DNA of 64,000 nt from Microbacterium aerolatum (GTDB taxonomy: Bacteria; Actinomycetota; Actinomycetes; Actinomycetales; Microbacteriaceae): contig NZ_BJUW01000003.1 in NCBI RefSeq assembly GCF_007988825.1, forward strand, positions 264,431-328,430. The letters are read 5' to 3'. The notes under the pieces were generated by a model. The model saw only the letters and a list, made by a program, of their open reading frames with translations. It was not told the DNA's origin and did no database searches. Positions 16,336 to 25,123 of the stretch are shown piece by piece. Both the position numbers and the translations under genes were made by a program. Positions within the stretch are counted from its first letter, which is position 1, and the number at the start of each line of letters is the position of its first letter.

Positions 16336-17631
16336 GTGAGCCGCATCGTCGCACTCGACACCACCGACATCCGCTTTCCCACATCGCTGAGCCTTGATGG
16401 CTCCGACGCGATGAACCCCGACCCGGACTACTCGGCGGCATACGTGGTGATCCGCACCGACGCCGACGCCGACATCGCCGGCCACTCCTTCGTCTTCACG
16501 ATCGGCCGCGGCAACGACGTGCAGGTCGCGGCGATCGACGCGCTCGCCGGTCACCTCGTCGGCCGCGAGATCGAGCCGCTGCTGGACGACATGGGCGGCA
16601 CGTTCCGCGACATCATCGGCGACTCGCAGCTGCGGTGGCTGGGCCCCGAGAAGGGCGTCATGCACATGGCCATCGGCGCCGTGATCAACGCGCTGTGGGA
16701 CATCAAGGCCAAGCGGGCGGGGCTCCCGCTCTGGCAGCTGCTGTCGCGCATGACGCCGGAGGAGATCGTCGACCTCGTCGACTTCCGGTACCTCACCAAC
16801 GCGCTCACCCGCGAGGAGGCGCTGGAGATCCTCCGCGCCGGCGTCGACGGACGTGAACAGCGCGAGACCGAGCTGCTGGCCACCGGCTTCCCGGCTTACA
16901 CCACCAGCCCCGGCTGGCTCGGTTACTCCGACGAGAAGCTCGAACGCCTCGCCCGCGAAGCGCTCGCCGACGGCTTCACGCAGATCAAGCTCAAGGTCGG
17001 TGCCGACCTCGACGACGACATCCGCCGGTTCCGCAAGGCCCGCGAGGTCGTCGGTCCCGACTTCCCCATCGCGATCGACGCCAACCAGCGCTGGGAGGTG
17101 TCCGAGGCGATCGAGTGGGTGAACGCGCTCGCCGAGTTCGGGCCCGCCTGGGTCGAGGAGCCCACCAGCCCCGACGACATCCTCGGTCACGCCGAGATCG
17201 CCCGCGGCATCGCGCCGATCCGCGTCGCCACCGGCGAGCACGCGCAGAACCGGATGATCTTCAAGCAGCTGCTGCAGGCGAATGCCATCGAGGTCATGCA
17301 GATCGACGCCGTCCGCGTCGCGGGTGTCAACGAGAACATCGCGAACCTGCTGCTGGCCGCGAAGTTCGGCGTGCCGGTCTGCCCGCACGCGGGCGGTGTC
17401 GGCCTGTGCGAGGCCGTGCAGCACCTGTCGATGTTCGACTTCGTCGCCGTCAGCGGCTCGCGCGAGGGCCGCCTCATCGAATTCGTCGACCACCTCCACG
17501 AGCACTTCGTCGTGCCCACCGACATCCAGGGCGGCTCGTACATGCCGCCTGTCGCGCCGGGTGCGAGCATGGAGATGAAGGCGGAGAGCATCGAGAAGTA
17601 CGCCTGGACGGGTGCGCATGTCACGAACTGA
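16336..17631 (+). CDS. fucD: L-fuconate dehydratase
   Basis: A 431-residue enolase-superfamily enzyme that dehydrates L-fuconate to 2-keto-3-deoxy-L-fuconate. With the GTG start at 16336, preceded by AGGAGAGG, the key residues fall at K218/K220 (IKLK), D248, E274, E301 and H351. As I recall, these are the very positions reported for the characterised Xanthomonas campestris enzyme (bases K220 and H351; metal ligands D248, E274, E301). This supports both function and start codon over the ATG at 16276. The [19 protein letters not shown] block is diagnostic of the family. The downstream aldose dehydrogenase gene overlaps its 3' end by 14 bases. Confidence 0.96.
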   Translation: MSRIVALDTTDIRFPTSLSLDGSDAMNPDPDYSAAYVVIRTDADADIAGHSFVFTIGRGNDVQVAAIDALAGHLVGREIEPLLDDMGGTFRDIIGDSQLRWLGPEKGVMHMAIGAVINALWDIKAKRAGLPLWQLLSRMTPEEIVDLVDFRYLTNALTREEALEILRAGVDGREQRETELLATGFPAYTTSPGWLGYSDEKLERLAREALADGFTQIKLKVGADLDDDIRRFRKAREVVGPDFPIAIDANQRWEVSEAIEWVNALAEFGPAWVEEPTSPDDILGHAEIARGIAPIRVATGEHAQNRMIFKQLLQANAIEVMQIDAVRVAGVNENIANLLLAAKFGVPVCPHAGGVGLCEAVQHLSMFDFVAVSGSREGRLIEFVDHLHEHFVVPTDIQGGSYMPPVAPGASMEMKAESIEKYAWTGAHVTN

Positions 17632-18589
17632 ACCGACGATCCCGCCGCTCGGGTACGGCGCCGCGAACGTCGGCAACCTCTTCCGGGCGCTCACAGACGA
17701 CGAGGCGTGGGCGGTGCTGGATGCCGCGTGGGACAGCGGCATCCGCTACTTCGACACCGCACCGCACTACGGCCTGGGGCTGTCGGAGCGCCGACTGGGT
17801 GCGTTCCTGCAGACCAAGCCGCGCGAGGACTTCTTCCTCTCGACGAAGGCCGGGCGGCTGCTGCGCCCGAATCCCGCGTACGCCGGTGGTCTCGACACCG
17901 ACAACGACTTCTTCGTGCCGGATGATCTGCAGCGGGTGTGGGACTTCTCGGATGCCGGCATGCGGACCTCTCTCGACGAATCACGCGAGCGACTCGGGAT
18001 CGACCGGATCGACCTCGTCTACCTGCACGACCCGGAGCGCCACGACCTCGACCTCGCGATCGCCGAGGCGTTCCCGGCGCTGGAGCGGCTGCGCGACGAG
18101 GGCACGATCGGCGCGATCGGCGTCGGTTCGATGGTGTCGGAGGCACTCGCCCGCTCCGTGCGCGAGGCCGACCTCGACGCCATCATGATCGCCGGGCGCT
18201 ACACGCTGCTCGAGCAGCCGGCCGCCGAAGACGTGCTGCCGGCCTGTCGCGAGCGCGGCACCGGTGTGGTCGCGGCATCCGTCTTCAACTCCGGCCTGCT
18301 CGCGAAGGCCGAACCGACCCGCGACAGCCGCTACGAGTACGGCGGGGTGCCCGACGAGATCTGGGACCGGCTGCAGCGGATCGTCGCTGTGTGCCGCGCG
18401 CACGACGTCCCGCTGCCGGCGGCCGCGATACAGTTCCCGCTTCGGGATGCCGCGACCCGCTCGGTCGTCGTCGGCAGCTCTCGCCCGGAGCAGGTGCGGC
18501 AGAACGCCGCGCTCGCCGCGACGGATATCCCCCACGAGTTCTGGGCCGAACTCGAAGACGCCGGCCTCATCCCCGCATCCACCGACTGA
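17618..18589 (+). CDS. Aldo/keto reductase, L-fucose (D-threo-aldose) 1-dehydrogenase
   Basis: A 323-residue AKR that would oxidise L-fucose at C1 to the lactone, the entry step of this pathway. The catalytic residues are in YFDTAPHYG (Asp, Tyr), [10 protein letters not shown] (Lys) and YLHDPERH (His). The N-terminal [12 protein letters not shown] and the [10 protein letters not shown] segment are typical of the D-threo-aldose/L-fucose dehydrogenase group. The ATG at 17618 is preferred over the GTG six bases earlier; either overlaps the L-fuconate dehydratase gene, implying coupling. FucU follows nine bases later. Confidence 0.9.
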   Translation: MSRTEPTIPPLGYGAANVGNLFRALTDDEAWAVLDAAWDSGIRYFDTAPHYGLGLSERRLGAFLQTKPREDFFLSTKAGRLLRPNPAYAGGLDTDNDFFVPDDLQRVWDFSDAGMRTSLDESRERLGIDRIDLVYLHDPERHDLDLAIAEAFPALERLRDEGTIGAIGVGSMVSEALARSVREADLDAIMIAGRYTLLEQPAAEDVLPACRERGTGVVAASVFNSGLLAKAEPTRDSRYEYGGVPDEIWDRLQRIVAVCRAHDVPLPAAAIQFPLRDAATRSVVVGSSRPEQVRQNAALAATDIPHEFWAELEDAGLIPASTD

Positions 18590-18598
18590 GGAGGAACA

Positions 18599-19018
18599 AT
18601 GCTCGAAGGAATCAACCCGCTGCTCACCGGCGAGCTGCTGCTGCACCTCGACCGGATGGGGCACTCGGACGCCGTCGTCATCGCCGACGCGCACTTCCCA
18701 GCCTGGGCGCTGGGGGAGCGGACGATCGATCTGCCGGGCACGACGACGCCAGAAGTGCTGGCGGCGATCCGCACGGTCATCCCGCTCGACGACGCGCCCG
18801 GCCTCGACCTCATGGAGTCCGCCGACGGCGAGATCCTGGGCGTGCAGCGAGAGCTGATGGATGCCGCGGGCACCACGACCGAGACCACCCGGTTCGTCGA
18901 GCGCTTCGCGTACTACGAGGTCGCGAAGCCCGCCTACCTCATCGTTCGCACCGGCGAGACCCGCAAGTACGGGAACGCCCTGCTGCGCAAGGGCGTCGTC
19001 GGCCATGCCTCTGCGTGA
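18599..19018 (+). CDS. fucU: L-fucose mutarotase FucU
   Basis: A 139-residue RbsD/FucU-family mutarotase; E. coli FucU has 140 residues. It starts with LEGINPLLTGELLLHLDRMGHSD, in which the histidine before SD is the conserved active-site residue, followed by VIADAHFPA and the C-terminal GETRKYGNALLRKGV. It interconverts alpha and beta fucose, providing the beta anomer to the dehydrogenase encoded just upstream. AGGAGG precedes the ATG. It is the last gene of the plus-strand fucose operon. Confidence 0.94.
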   Translation: MLEGINPLLTGELLLHLDRMGHSDAVVIADAHFPAWALGERTIDLPGTTTPEVLAAIRTVIPLDDAPGLDLMESADGEILGVQRELMDAAGTTTETTRFVERFAYYEVAKPAYLIVRTGETRKYGNALLRKGVVGHASA

Positions 19019-19039
19019 GCGGGCCCGCAGGGCTGACCA

Positions 19040-19188
19040 TGCGGGTCATTGAGCGCAGGCGGCGCAGTCGGACCCTTCGATCCCCACGCCCCACTCCAAC
19101 CGCCGCTTCGCGTCGCTCGGAGCCTCCGGGGCGCGTGGGCCCGACTCAGGGGCCGACTCTTCGCTCCCTGAGCCCGTCGAAGGGTCGA
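19040..19188. repeat. Degenerate family A end and a family B copy
   Basis: Around 19040 GGGTCATTGAGCGCAGGCGG resembles a decayed family A end. A diverged family B copy lies at 19163-19188 (GCTCCCTGAGCCCGTCGAAG followed by GGTCGA). They sit between the convergent fucU and epimerase genes; otherwise I see no gene in this 185-base gap. Confidence 0.6.
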
Positions 19189-19203
19189 AGAGACCAGACG
19201 GGA

Positions 19204-20076
19204 TCAGTGCAGGTCGACCGTCCCCACCGCGTGCAGCGCGTCGCGGATGTAGCGGTTGGCGTGCGCGGCGAGGTCGTCGGAGTCCTGCCACAGGTTGCGC
19301 CAGACGCCCAGCGTGTTGCTGAGCTCGGCGCTCACCACGGCCGACGAGAACGACTCGAACACGACCGGTCCGTCGTACGCCACGTCGTGCAGCGCGCGGA
19401 AGAAGGTCGCGAAGTCGACCGTGCCCGTGCCGAGGTACCCGCGGTGGCTGTCGCCGATGTGCACGTAGCCGAGCTTCCCGGCCCTCGCGACGTCGTGCAC
19501 GGGCTGGAAGAAGTCCGACTCCTCGATGTTCATGTGATAGGTGTCCAGGTGCACGCTGACGTCACCGGCCACGCCGTCGAGGAAGGCCAGCGCGCCGCGT
19601 CCGGTGTTGAAGACGTTCGACTCGTAGCGGTTGACGACCTCGAGCGACAGGCGGATGCCGCGCTCCGCGGCCTTCGCCGCCAGATCGGAGATCGCGGCCT
19701 GGCTGCCCGCGATCCCGCGATCGCTCGCCGGTGCCATGTACTTGCCCATCGCCGAGTAGATGACCCCGCACAGCACGTCGCCGCCCATGGTCGCGACGTG
19801 ATCCAGGCAGCGTTCCAGCATCGAGACGCCCGCCGCCACGACCGCGGGATCCTCGCTGGTGAGGTCGGTCGCCGGCGTCAGGCCGAGGGATGCCGTCACT
19901 GCGAGGTCGTTGTCGCGCAGCATCCGTCCGGCGAGGTCCGAGTCGAAGCCCGCGGCATCCATCAGCGGGATCTCGATGAGGTCGAATCCCGCGCCCTTGG
20001 TGCCCTCGATGGCGCGCCGCAGGCCCGCCTCGTCGAAGGTGCCGGTGAAGACCAGTCCGTGCGCGCCGATGAGCAT
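19204..20076 (-). CDS. Ketose 3-epimerase-like TIM-barrel protein
   Basis: A 290-residue protein of the sugar phosphate isomerase/epimerase superfamily, close to D-tagatose/D-allulose 3-epimerases. The four metal ligands can be matched to those of Pseudomonas cichorii D-tagatose 3-epimerase: E146 (LSLEVVNRYE), D178 (VHLDTYHMNIEE), H206 (YVHIGDSH) and E241 (VVFESFS). The NIEE and GDSHRGYLG segments are family hallmarks. GGAAGGGATC lies just upstream of the ATG. It is divergent from an RbsABC-type importer with a shared GntR-like operator, so it likely acts on the imported sugar. The precise sugar is not predictable. Confidence 0.87.
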   Translation of the reverse strand: MLIGAHGLVFTGTFDEAGLRRAIEGTKGAGFDLIEIPLMDAAGFDSDLAGRMLRDNDLAVTASLGLTPATDLTSEDPAVVAAGVSMLERCLDHVATMGGDVLCGVIYSAMGKYMAPASDRGIAGSQAAISDLAAKAAERGIRLSLEVVNRYESNVFNTGRGALAFLDGVAGDVSVHLDTYHMNIEESDFFQPVHDVARAGKLGYVHIGDSHRGYLGTGTVDFATFFRALHDVAYDGPVVFESFSSAVVSAELSNTLGVWRNLWQDSDDLAAHANRYIRDALHAVGTVDLH

Positions 20077-20117
20077 TTGGATCCCTTCCGATGCGCGTCC
20101 GAGCGCATGCGTGACAA

Positions 20118-20132
20118 GTTGTTATTACAGGT
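20118..20132. promoter_or_regulatory. Putative GntR operator at the importer promoter
   Basis: On the minus strand this reads ACCTGTAATAACAAC, matching the motif at 2797, 11884-11925 and 28775-28805. It lies between the divergent epimerase (start 20076) and the ATPase gene (start 20273). Confidence 0.55.
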
Positions 20133-20272
20133 CTACCATGTGAGGAAGTCGTTAGGTACATTTAGATACAACTTGCGCAGGATCGAACCAGCCTGCACAA
20201 TTGATCCGATGTTTGAAATGGATTCCACGAAGGAATCGACCCGAAAGAACCTTCAAGGAAGCAGGTGAGCAC

Positions 20273-21775
20273 ATGAGCGATCCCATCCTCCGGGTGGAAG
20301 GCATCAGCAAGGGCTTCCCCGGCGTGCAGGCACTCAAAGATGTGCACCTCGAGGTGCGCGCCGGCGAGGTGCTCGTGCTCGTCGGTGAGAACGGTGCAGG
20401 CAAGTCGACTCTGATGAAGATCCTCTCCGGGATCTACACCCGCGACGAGGGCACGATCACCTTCGAGGGCGACGAGGTGGAGCTGACCAGCCCCCTTCAG
20501 GCCCAGCAGCTCGGCATCACGATCATCCATCAGGAACTCAACCTGATGCCCGACCTCACGGTCGCCCAGAACATCTTCATCGGCCGCGAGCCCACCTCGG
20601 CGATGCTGCTCTCAGAGCGGCGCCTGAACCGTCAGACCTCCGAACTGCTGACGCGCCTGAACATCCGGCTCGACCCGCGCCAGAAGGTCGGCGAGCTCAC
20701 GGTCGCCGAGCAGCAGATGGTCGAGATCGCGAAGGCGCTGTCGTTCAACGCCAAGGTGCTCATCATGGACGAGCCGACCTCCGCGCTGACGGACAGCGAG
20801 GTCGAGACGCTGTTCACCCTGATCGAGCAGCTCAAGGCGGACGGCACCGGCATCGTCTACATCTCGCACCGCATGGACGAGCTGCGGCGCCTGGCCGATC
20901 GGGTGAGCGTGCTGCGGGACGGGCAGTACATCGGCTCGCTCGAGAAGAGCGAGATCAGCATCCCGAAGATCATCGAGATGATGGTCGGACGCGTCATCGA
21001 CGAGGGCACCCGCCCCGCCGCCCGCGACCACCAGGCCGACCCCGTCGTTCTCGACGTCGACGGGCTGTCGACCAAGGCCCTGCTGAAGGACGTCTCCTTC
21101 CAGCTGCACCGCGGAGAGATCCTCGGGTTCGCCGGTCTCATGGGCGCCGGTCGTACCGAGACGGCTCGCGCCGTCATCGGCGCCGACCCGCGCAGTGCCG
21201 GAACCATCCGGGTCAACGGTCGCGACGCGCGCATCCATCAGCCCAAGGATGCCGTACGGCGAGGCGTCGGCTACCTGTCCGAGGACCGCAAGCAGCTCGG
21301 GCTCATGCTCGAGCAGGACGTCACGTTCAACACCGTGCTGGCGTCGCTGGGCAACTACGCCGGTGCGCTCGGCTGGATGGGCGACGGCAAGGCGAAGAAC
21401 CAGACCAAGCAGTACGTGCAGCAGCTGCGGGTCAAGACGCCGTCGGTGAACCAGATGGTCAAACTCCTCTCCGGAGGAAACCAGCAGAAGGTCGTCATCG
21501 CCCGCTGGCTGATGCGCGACTGCGACATCCTCATCTTCGACGAGCCGACCCGAGGGATCGACGTCGGCGCGAAGGAAGAGATCTACCGGCTCATGCAGCA
21601 GCTCGCAGACGCCGGAAAGTCCATCATCGTCATCTCGTCGGAGCTTCCCGAGATCCTGCGCGTCGCCAACCGCATCGCGGTGTTCGCGAACGGCCGGATC
21701 ACCGGGACCCTCCGCAACGAGGAAGCCAGCCAGGAGAAGATCATGCAACTCGCAGCCCACGGGGAGGAAGACTGA
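20273..21775 (+). CDS. Sugar ABC transporter ATPase, RbsA-type
   Basis: A 500-residue duplicated ATP-binding protein. The first cassette has a normal Walker A (GENGAGKSTLMK), signature and Walker B (VLIMDEPTSAL). The second has the degenerate Walker A typical of RbsA/XylG proteins (GLMGAGRTETA, lysine replaced by arginine), LSGGNQQKVV and ILIFDEPTRGID. It energises uptake of a monosaccharide. I placed the start at the ATG at 20273; a further upstream in-frame ATG adds 24 basic residues that do not look like an ABC N-terminus. The permease start overlaps its stop by one base (TGATG). Confidence 0.94.
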   Translation: MSDPILRVEGISKGFPGVQALKDVHLEVRAGEVLVLVGENGAGKSTLMKILSGIYTRDEGTITFEGDEVELTSPLQAQQLGITIIHQELNLMPDLTVAQNIFIGREPTSAMLLSERRLNRQTSELLTRLNIRLDPRQKVGELTVAEQQMVEIAKALSFNAKVLIMDEPTSALTDSEVETLFTLIEQLKADGTGIVYISHRMDELRRLADRVSVLRDGQYIGSLEKSEISIPKIIEMMVGRVIDEGTRPAARDHQADPVVLDVDGLSTKALLKDVSFQLHRGEILGFAGLMGAGRTETARAVIGADPRSAGTIRVNGRDARIHQPKDAVRRGVGYLSEDRKQLGLMLEQDVTFNTVLASLGNYAGALGWMGDGKAKNQTKQYVQQLRVKTPSVNQMVKLLSGGNQQKVVIARWLMRDCDILIFDEPTRGIDVGAKEEIYRLMQQLADAGKSIIVISSELPEILRVANRIAVFANGRITGTLRNEEASQEKIMQLAAHGEED

Positions 21776-22806
21776 TGAGCACCCCACAGCAGTCCGGAGA
21801 GACGACGACCGTCATCCAGCAGGCCGTCAACGAGAACACCGACAAGCGTGACGTCACCGGCTTCCTGAAGCGCCAGCTTCAGCAGTCGCTCGCGTTCGGC
21901 ACCCTTGTCGTGCTGGTGGTGTTCTTCTCGATCGCGAGCCCGAACTTCTTCACCCCGAGCAACATCGCCACGGTGCTGCTGTCCACGGCGGTGATCGGCA
22001 TCCTCGCCCTCGGCACGACCTTCGTGATCATCACCGGCGGCATCGACCTGTCACTCGGAACCGGTATGGCGCTCTGTGCGGTCATGACCGGTGTCTTCAT
22101 CACGAACTGGGGACTGCCGGTTTGGATCGGCGTCCTCGGCGGCATCGCGACCGGTGTGCTGATGGGCCTGATCAATGGGGTCAACGTCACGTTCCTGCGC
22201 CTTCCCCCGTTCATCGCCACCCTCGCGATGATGATGATCGCCGGCGGCCTCGCCCTCGTCGTCTCCAACGTCGCGCCGATCTACTTCTCGTCGTCCGCTC
22301 CGGACTTCAAGAAGATCGCGCTCGGCGTGCTGATCCCCGGCATCCCGAACGCCGTCCTCATCACTGCCGTGCTGGCGATCATCGCCGCGATCGTGCTGTC
22401 GAAGACGCTGCTGGGCCGCTACACGTTCGCCATCGGCTCGAACGAGGAGGCCACGCGGCTCTCGGGTGTCGACACCCGCCGCTGGACGATCCTCATCTAC
22501 ATGTTCGCGGGCGCCTTCACGGGCGTCGCCGGCATCATCATCGCCTCGCGCCTCGACTCGGCGCAGCCGCAGATCGGCACCGGCTACGAGCTGCAGGCGA
22601 TCGCGGCCGTGATCATCGGCGGCACCTCGCTGCTCGGTGGCCGTGGCTCCATCCTCGGCACCGTCGTCGGCGCGCTGATCATGAGCGTGCTCGTCAACGG
22701 CCTGCGCATCATGTCGATCCAGACCGAATGGCAGAACATCGTCGTCGGCGTCGTCGTGCTGCTGGCCGTGTTCTTCGACTCGCTGCGCAACCGCCAGCGG
22801 ACCTGA
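21775..22806 (+). CDS. Sugar ABC transporter permease, RbsC-type
   Basis: A 343-residue permease with about ten transmembrane helices and a cytoplasmic N-terminal extension of 35 polar residues. It has the RbsC/XylH-type segments FVIITGGIDLSLG and YTFAIGSNEEATRLSGV (the cytoplasmic coupling loop), and AVIIGGTSLLGGRGS near the C-terminus. It forms the membrane channel for the importer with the adjacent ATPase and lipoprotein. The start overlaps the ATPase stop. Confidence 0.94.
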   Translation: MSTPQQSGETTTVIQQAVNENTDKRDVTGFLKRQLQQSLAFGTLVVLVVFFSIASPNFFTPSNIATVLLSTAVIGILALGTTFVIITGGIDLSLGTGMALCAVMTGVFITNWGLPVWIGVLGGIATGVLMGLINGVNVTFLRLPPFIATLAMMMIAGGLALVVSNVAPIYFSSSAPDFKKIALGVLIPGIPNAVLITAVLAIIAAIVLSKTLLGRYTFAIGSNEEATRLSGVDTRRWTILIYMFAGAFTGVAGIIIASRLDSAQPQIGTGYELQAIAAVIIGGTSLLGGRGSILGTVVGALIMSVLVNGLRIMSIQTEWQNIVVGVVVLLAVFFDSLRNRQRT

Positions 22807-22872
22807 TCGTTCCCTTCCCTGTCCACCACGCCGGTCCTGGCCGGCATCAATCACAGAACAATGGAGTTTCCA

Positions 22873-23874
22873 ATGCGATTTGGCAAGAAGACCGCATTCG
22901 CGGCACTCGTGGCCGCATCCGCGCTCGTCATGGCCGGCTGCGCCGGCAGCGGTGACGTCATCGAAGAAGGTGGCGGCGCCGAAGGCGGAAGCGGCGACGG
23001 CGAGATGTACATCGCCCTCGTCTCGAAGGGCTTCCAGCACCAGTTCTGGCAGGCCGTCAAGACGGGTGCAGAGCAGAAAGCCGAAGAGCTCGGCGTTCGC
23101 ATCACCTTCGAGGGCCCGGCCGCCGAGACCGAGATCGCGCAGCAGCTCGAGATGCTCACCTCGGCCATCGACAAGAACCCGGATGCCATCGCCTACGCCG
23201 CCCTCGACCCCGAGGCCTGCGTCGCCCCGCTCGACAAGGCGAAGTCGAAGGACATCCCGGTCGTCTACTTCGACGCTCCCTGCAACGGTGACGTGGGCCT
23301 GAGCCTCGCAGCCACCGACAGCAAGGTCGCCGGTGCGCTGGCCGCAGAGCACATGGCCGAGCTCATCGGCGGAGAGGGCGAGGTCGGCATCGTCGGACAC
23401 TCGCAGATCAACTCCACCGGTGTCGAGCGCCGCGACGGCTTCGTCGAGAAGATCGAGTCGGACTACCCGGACATCGAGATCGTCGACATCCAGTACGGCG
23501 ACGGCGACCACCTGAAGTCGGCCGACATCGCCAAGGCCATGATCGCCGCTCACCCCGACCTCAAGGGCATCTACGGCACCAACGAGGGCTCGGCCATCGG
23601 CGTCGTGAACGCGGCGAACGAGCTGGGCCTGGAGAAGGGCAAGATCAAGATCGTCGGCTTCGACTCCGGCGCCGCTCAGATCAACGCGATCAAGGACGGC
23701 ACCATGGCCGGCGCGATCACGCAGGACCCGATCGGCATCGGCGCGCAGGTCGTGCAGGCCGCGTACGACGCCGCCAACGGCGAATCGGTCGAGGAGTTCT
23801 ACGACACCGGCTCGTACTGGTACGACGCCGACAACATGGAAGACGAGAAGATCGCCGCAGTCCTCTACGAGTGA
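22873..23874 (+). CDS. Sugar-binding lipoprotein of ABC importer, RbsB-type
   Basis: A 333-residue periplasmic-binding-protein-family lipoprotein. The signal peptide ends in VMAGC, so Cys23 is the lipidated residue. The mature protein has the type I sugar-binding fold (YIALVSKGFQHQFWQAVKTG, and GIYGTNEGSAIGVVNA in the hinge region). The ATG at 22873 is preferred over that at 22861 because GGAG lies just before it and it yields a compact signal sequence. The KGFQHQFW segment resembles inositol- and rare-sugar-binding members more than plain ribose binders, but this is an impression. A strong terminator follows. Confidence 0.92.
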   Translation: MRFGKKTAFAALVAASALVMAGCAGSGDVIEEGGGAEGGSGDGEMYIALVSKGFQHQFWQAVKTGAEQKAEELGVRITFEGPAAETEIAQQLEMLTSAIDKNPDAIAYAALDPEACVAPLDKAKSKDIPVVYFDAPCNGDVGLSLAATDSKVAGALAAEHMAELIGGEGEVGIVGHSQINSTGVERRDGFVEKIESDYPDIEIVDIQYGDGDHLKSADIAKAMIAAHPDLKGIYGTNEGSAIGVVNAANELGLEKGKIKIVGFDSGAAQINAIKDGTMAGAITQDPIGIGAQVVQAAYDAANGESVEEFYDTGSYWYDADNMEDEKIAAVLYE

Positions 23875-23890
23875 TCCTCTCCTGACGCGG

Positions 23891-23920
23891 GCGGCCCCTC
23901 ACCTTCGGGTGAGGGGCCGC
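23891..23920 (+). terminator. Strong hairpin terminator after the ABC importer
   Basis: A perfect 13-bp stem (23891-23903 with 23908-23920) closed by a TTCG tetraloop lies 17 bases after the lipoprotein stop. A modest T-containing tail (TTCGTGTT) follows. This is the clearest intrinsic terminator in the window. Confidence 0.85.
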
Positions 23921-23973
23921 TTCGTGTTGCGCCAGGGAGGCTCCTGTGGGTTGGATGCCAGGGAAGTCTTCTT

Positions 23974-24132
23974 GCGGGTCGTTGAGCGAGCGGAGCGAGA
24001 CGAAACGGGGTGAGCGAGCGTCAGCGAGTCGAAGCCTCGCGTGCAGAAGTCGAGGCTTCGACTCCGTCGTTTCACGACTACGCTCAGCCCGTTTCGTCTG
24101 CGGCGCTACGCGCCTCCGCTCAACGACCCGCG
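23974..24132. repeat. Inverted pair of family A repeats
   Basis: 23974-24036 and 24054-24132 are two copies facing each other, 17 bases apart, in the gap between the convergent lipoprotein and phosphotriesterase-family genes. The pair could fold into one long hairpin. The second copy has a variant middle with its own small dyad (GTCGTTTCACGAC). Confidence 0.87.
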
Positions 24133-24163
24133 GGTCAGAGCGGCATCCAGTGAACGCCGACTC

Positions 24164-25123
24164 TCACCCGAGGTCGAGGAGCTGGGCGGCGTTCGCGACC
24201 AGCATCCGCTCCACGGCATCCGCGCCCACAGTCGAACGCAGCCGGGGCAGGTACCGCTCGCCGAGGTAGGCGAGGCCCGGCATGCCGCCGTAGGAGATGT
24301 ACCGGGTGCGGCGGGCGACGTCTCCGCCGAGCAGGATGCGATCCGCGCCGACGCCCTCGACGACCTGCGCCGTGAGCGCGAGCAGCTCGGCATCGGATCG
24401 GGTCCTCGGTCGCGCGAACCCGTCATAGCCGAGGTACGCGCCGCGTTCTGCGAGCGAGACGTGCAGCGCCGGATCGGGATCCCGGTCGGCGTGCGCGAGG
24501 ACGACGCGATCGGATGCCACGCCCTCGGATGCGAGCAGGTCGAGCACTTCGTGCGCCGCGGTGCAGAACTCCAGGTGCACCATCACCGGCGCATGCGTCA
24601 CACGATGCGCTTCGGCCAGCGCTTCCAGCGTCGTGCGCTCGAACGGGCTGATCCGCCAGTAGTCGACGCCAGCCTTGAGCATGCCCGCGCGCACGGGCTT
24701 CCGCTCCGGCGTCCGGGCGATGGGAACGTCGGGGCTCTCGAACACGACGGCATCGTCGGCCGGCATCCCCGCGGTGACGTCTGCGATGAACAGCTCGGCG
24801 AGCTGCTCCACGTTCCACACCTGCATCGGATGGTCATCGCCGTAGTGCGCCTCGCGATGCCGTCCGGTCGTGGCGACGACCGTCATGCCGGTGGCCTTGC
24901 TGATGCGCGCCACGGCCTCGGGGTTCCTGCCGAGGCCGAAGGGGGTGGCATCCACCATCGCGGCGAACCCGCTCGTCTTCAGCAGCCCGGCCTCGGCGGC
25001 CGAGGCATCCTCATCGTCGAGTTCGTCACCCGGCAGCAGCGGGGTGACCTGGAAGAGATGCTCGTGGTAGTTCGTCCGGCCCAGCGTCGCCGGGTCGACG
25101 TCGCCAAGCACGGTGCGGATCAT
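24164..25123 (-). CDS. Phosphotriesterase-family hydrolase, possible sugar lactonase
   Basis: A 319-residue binuclear metal hydrolase. The metal ligands are all visible: H20/H22 (NYHEH), K150 (GMLKAG, the carboxylated lysine), H183 (MVHLEF), H211 (LAHADRD) and D268 (GGDVARRTRY). Several bacterial members of this family are lactonases of sugar acids or phosphorylated sugar acids, not organophosphate hydrolases. The location in a sugar locus supports a lactonase-type role. I chose the ATG at 25123, which overlaps the stop of the upstream gene (TGATG); a long in-frame extension to 25321 is antisense shadow. Confidence 0.85.
   Translation of the reverse strand: MIRTVLGDVDPATLGRTNYHEHLFQVTPLLPGDELDDEDASAAEAGLLKTSGFAAMVDATPFGLGRNPEAVARISKATGMTVVATTGRHREAHYGDDHPMQVWNVEQLAELFIADVTAGMPADDAVVFESPDVPIARTPERKPVRAGMLKAGVDYWRISPFERTTLEALAEAHRVTHAPVMVHLEFCTAAHEVLDLLASEGVASDRVVLAHADRDPDPALHVSLAERGAYLGYDGFARPRTRSDAELLALTAQVVEGVGADRILLGGDVARRTRYISYGGMPGLAYLGERYLPRLRSTVGADAVERMLVANAAQLLDLG

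Noticed and set aside
16276..17631. ATG at 16276 as the start of L-fuconate dehydratase
   Set aside because: It lies inside the promoter. The GTG at 16336 has a ribosome binding site and puts every catalytic residue at the published numbering.
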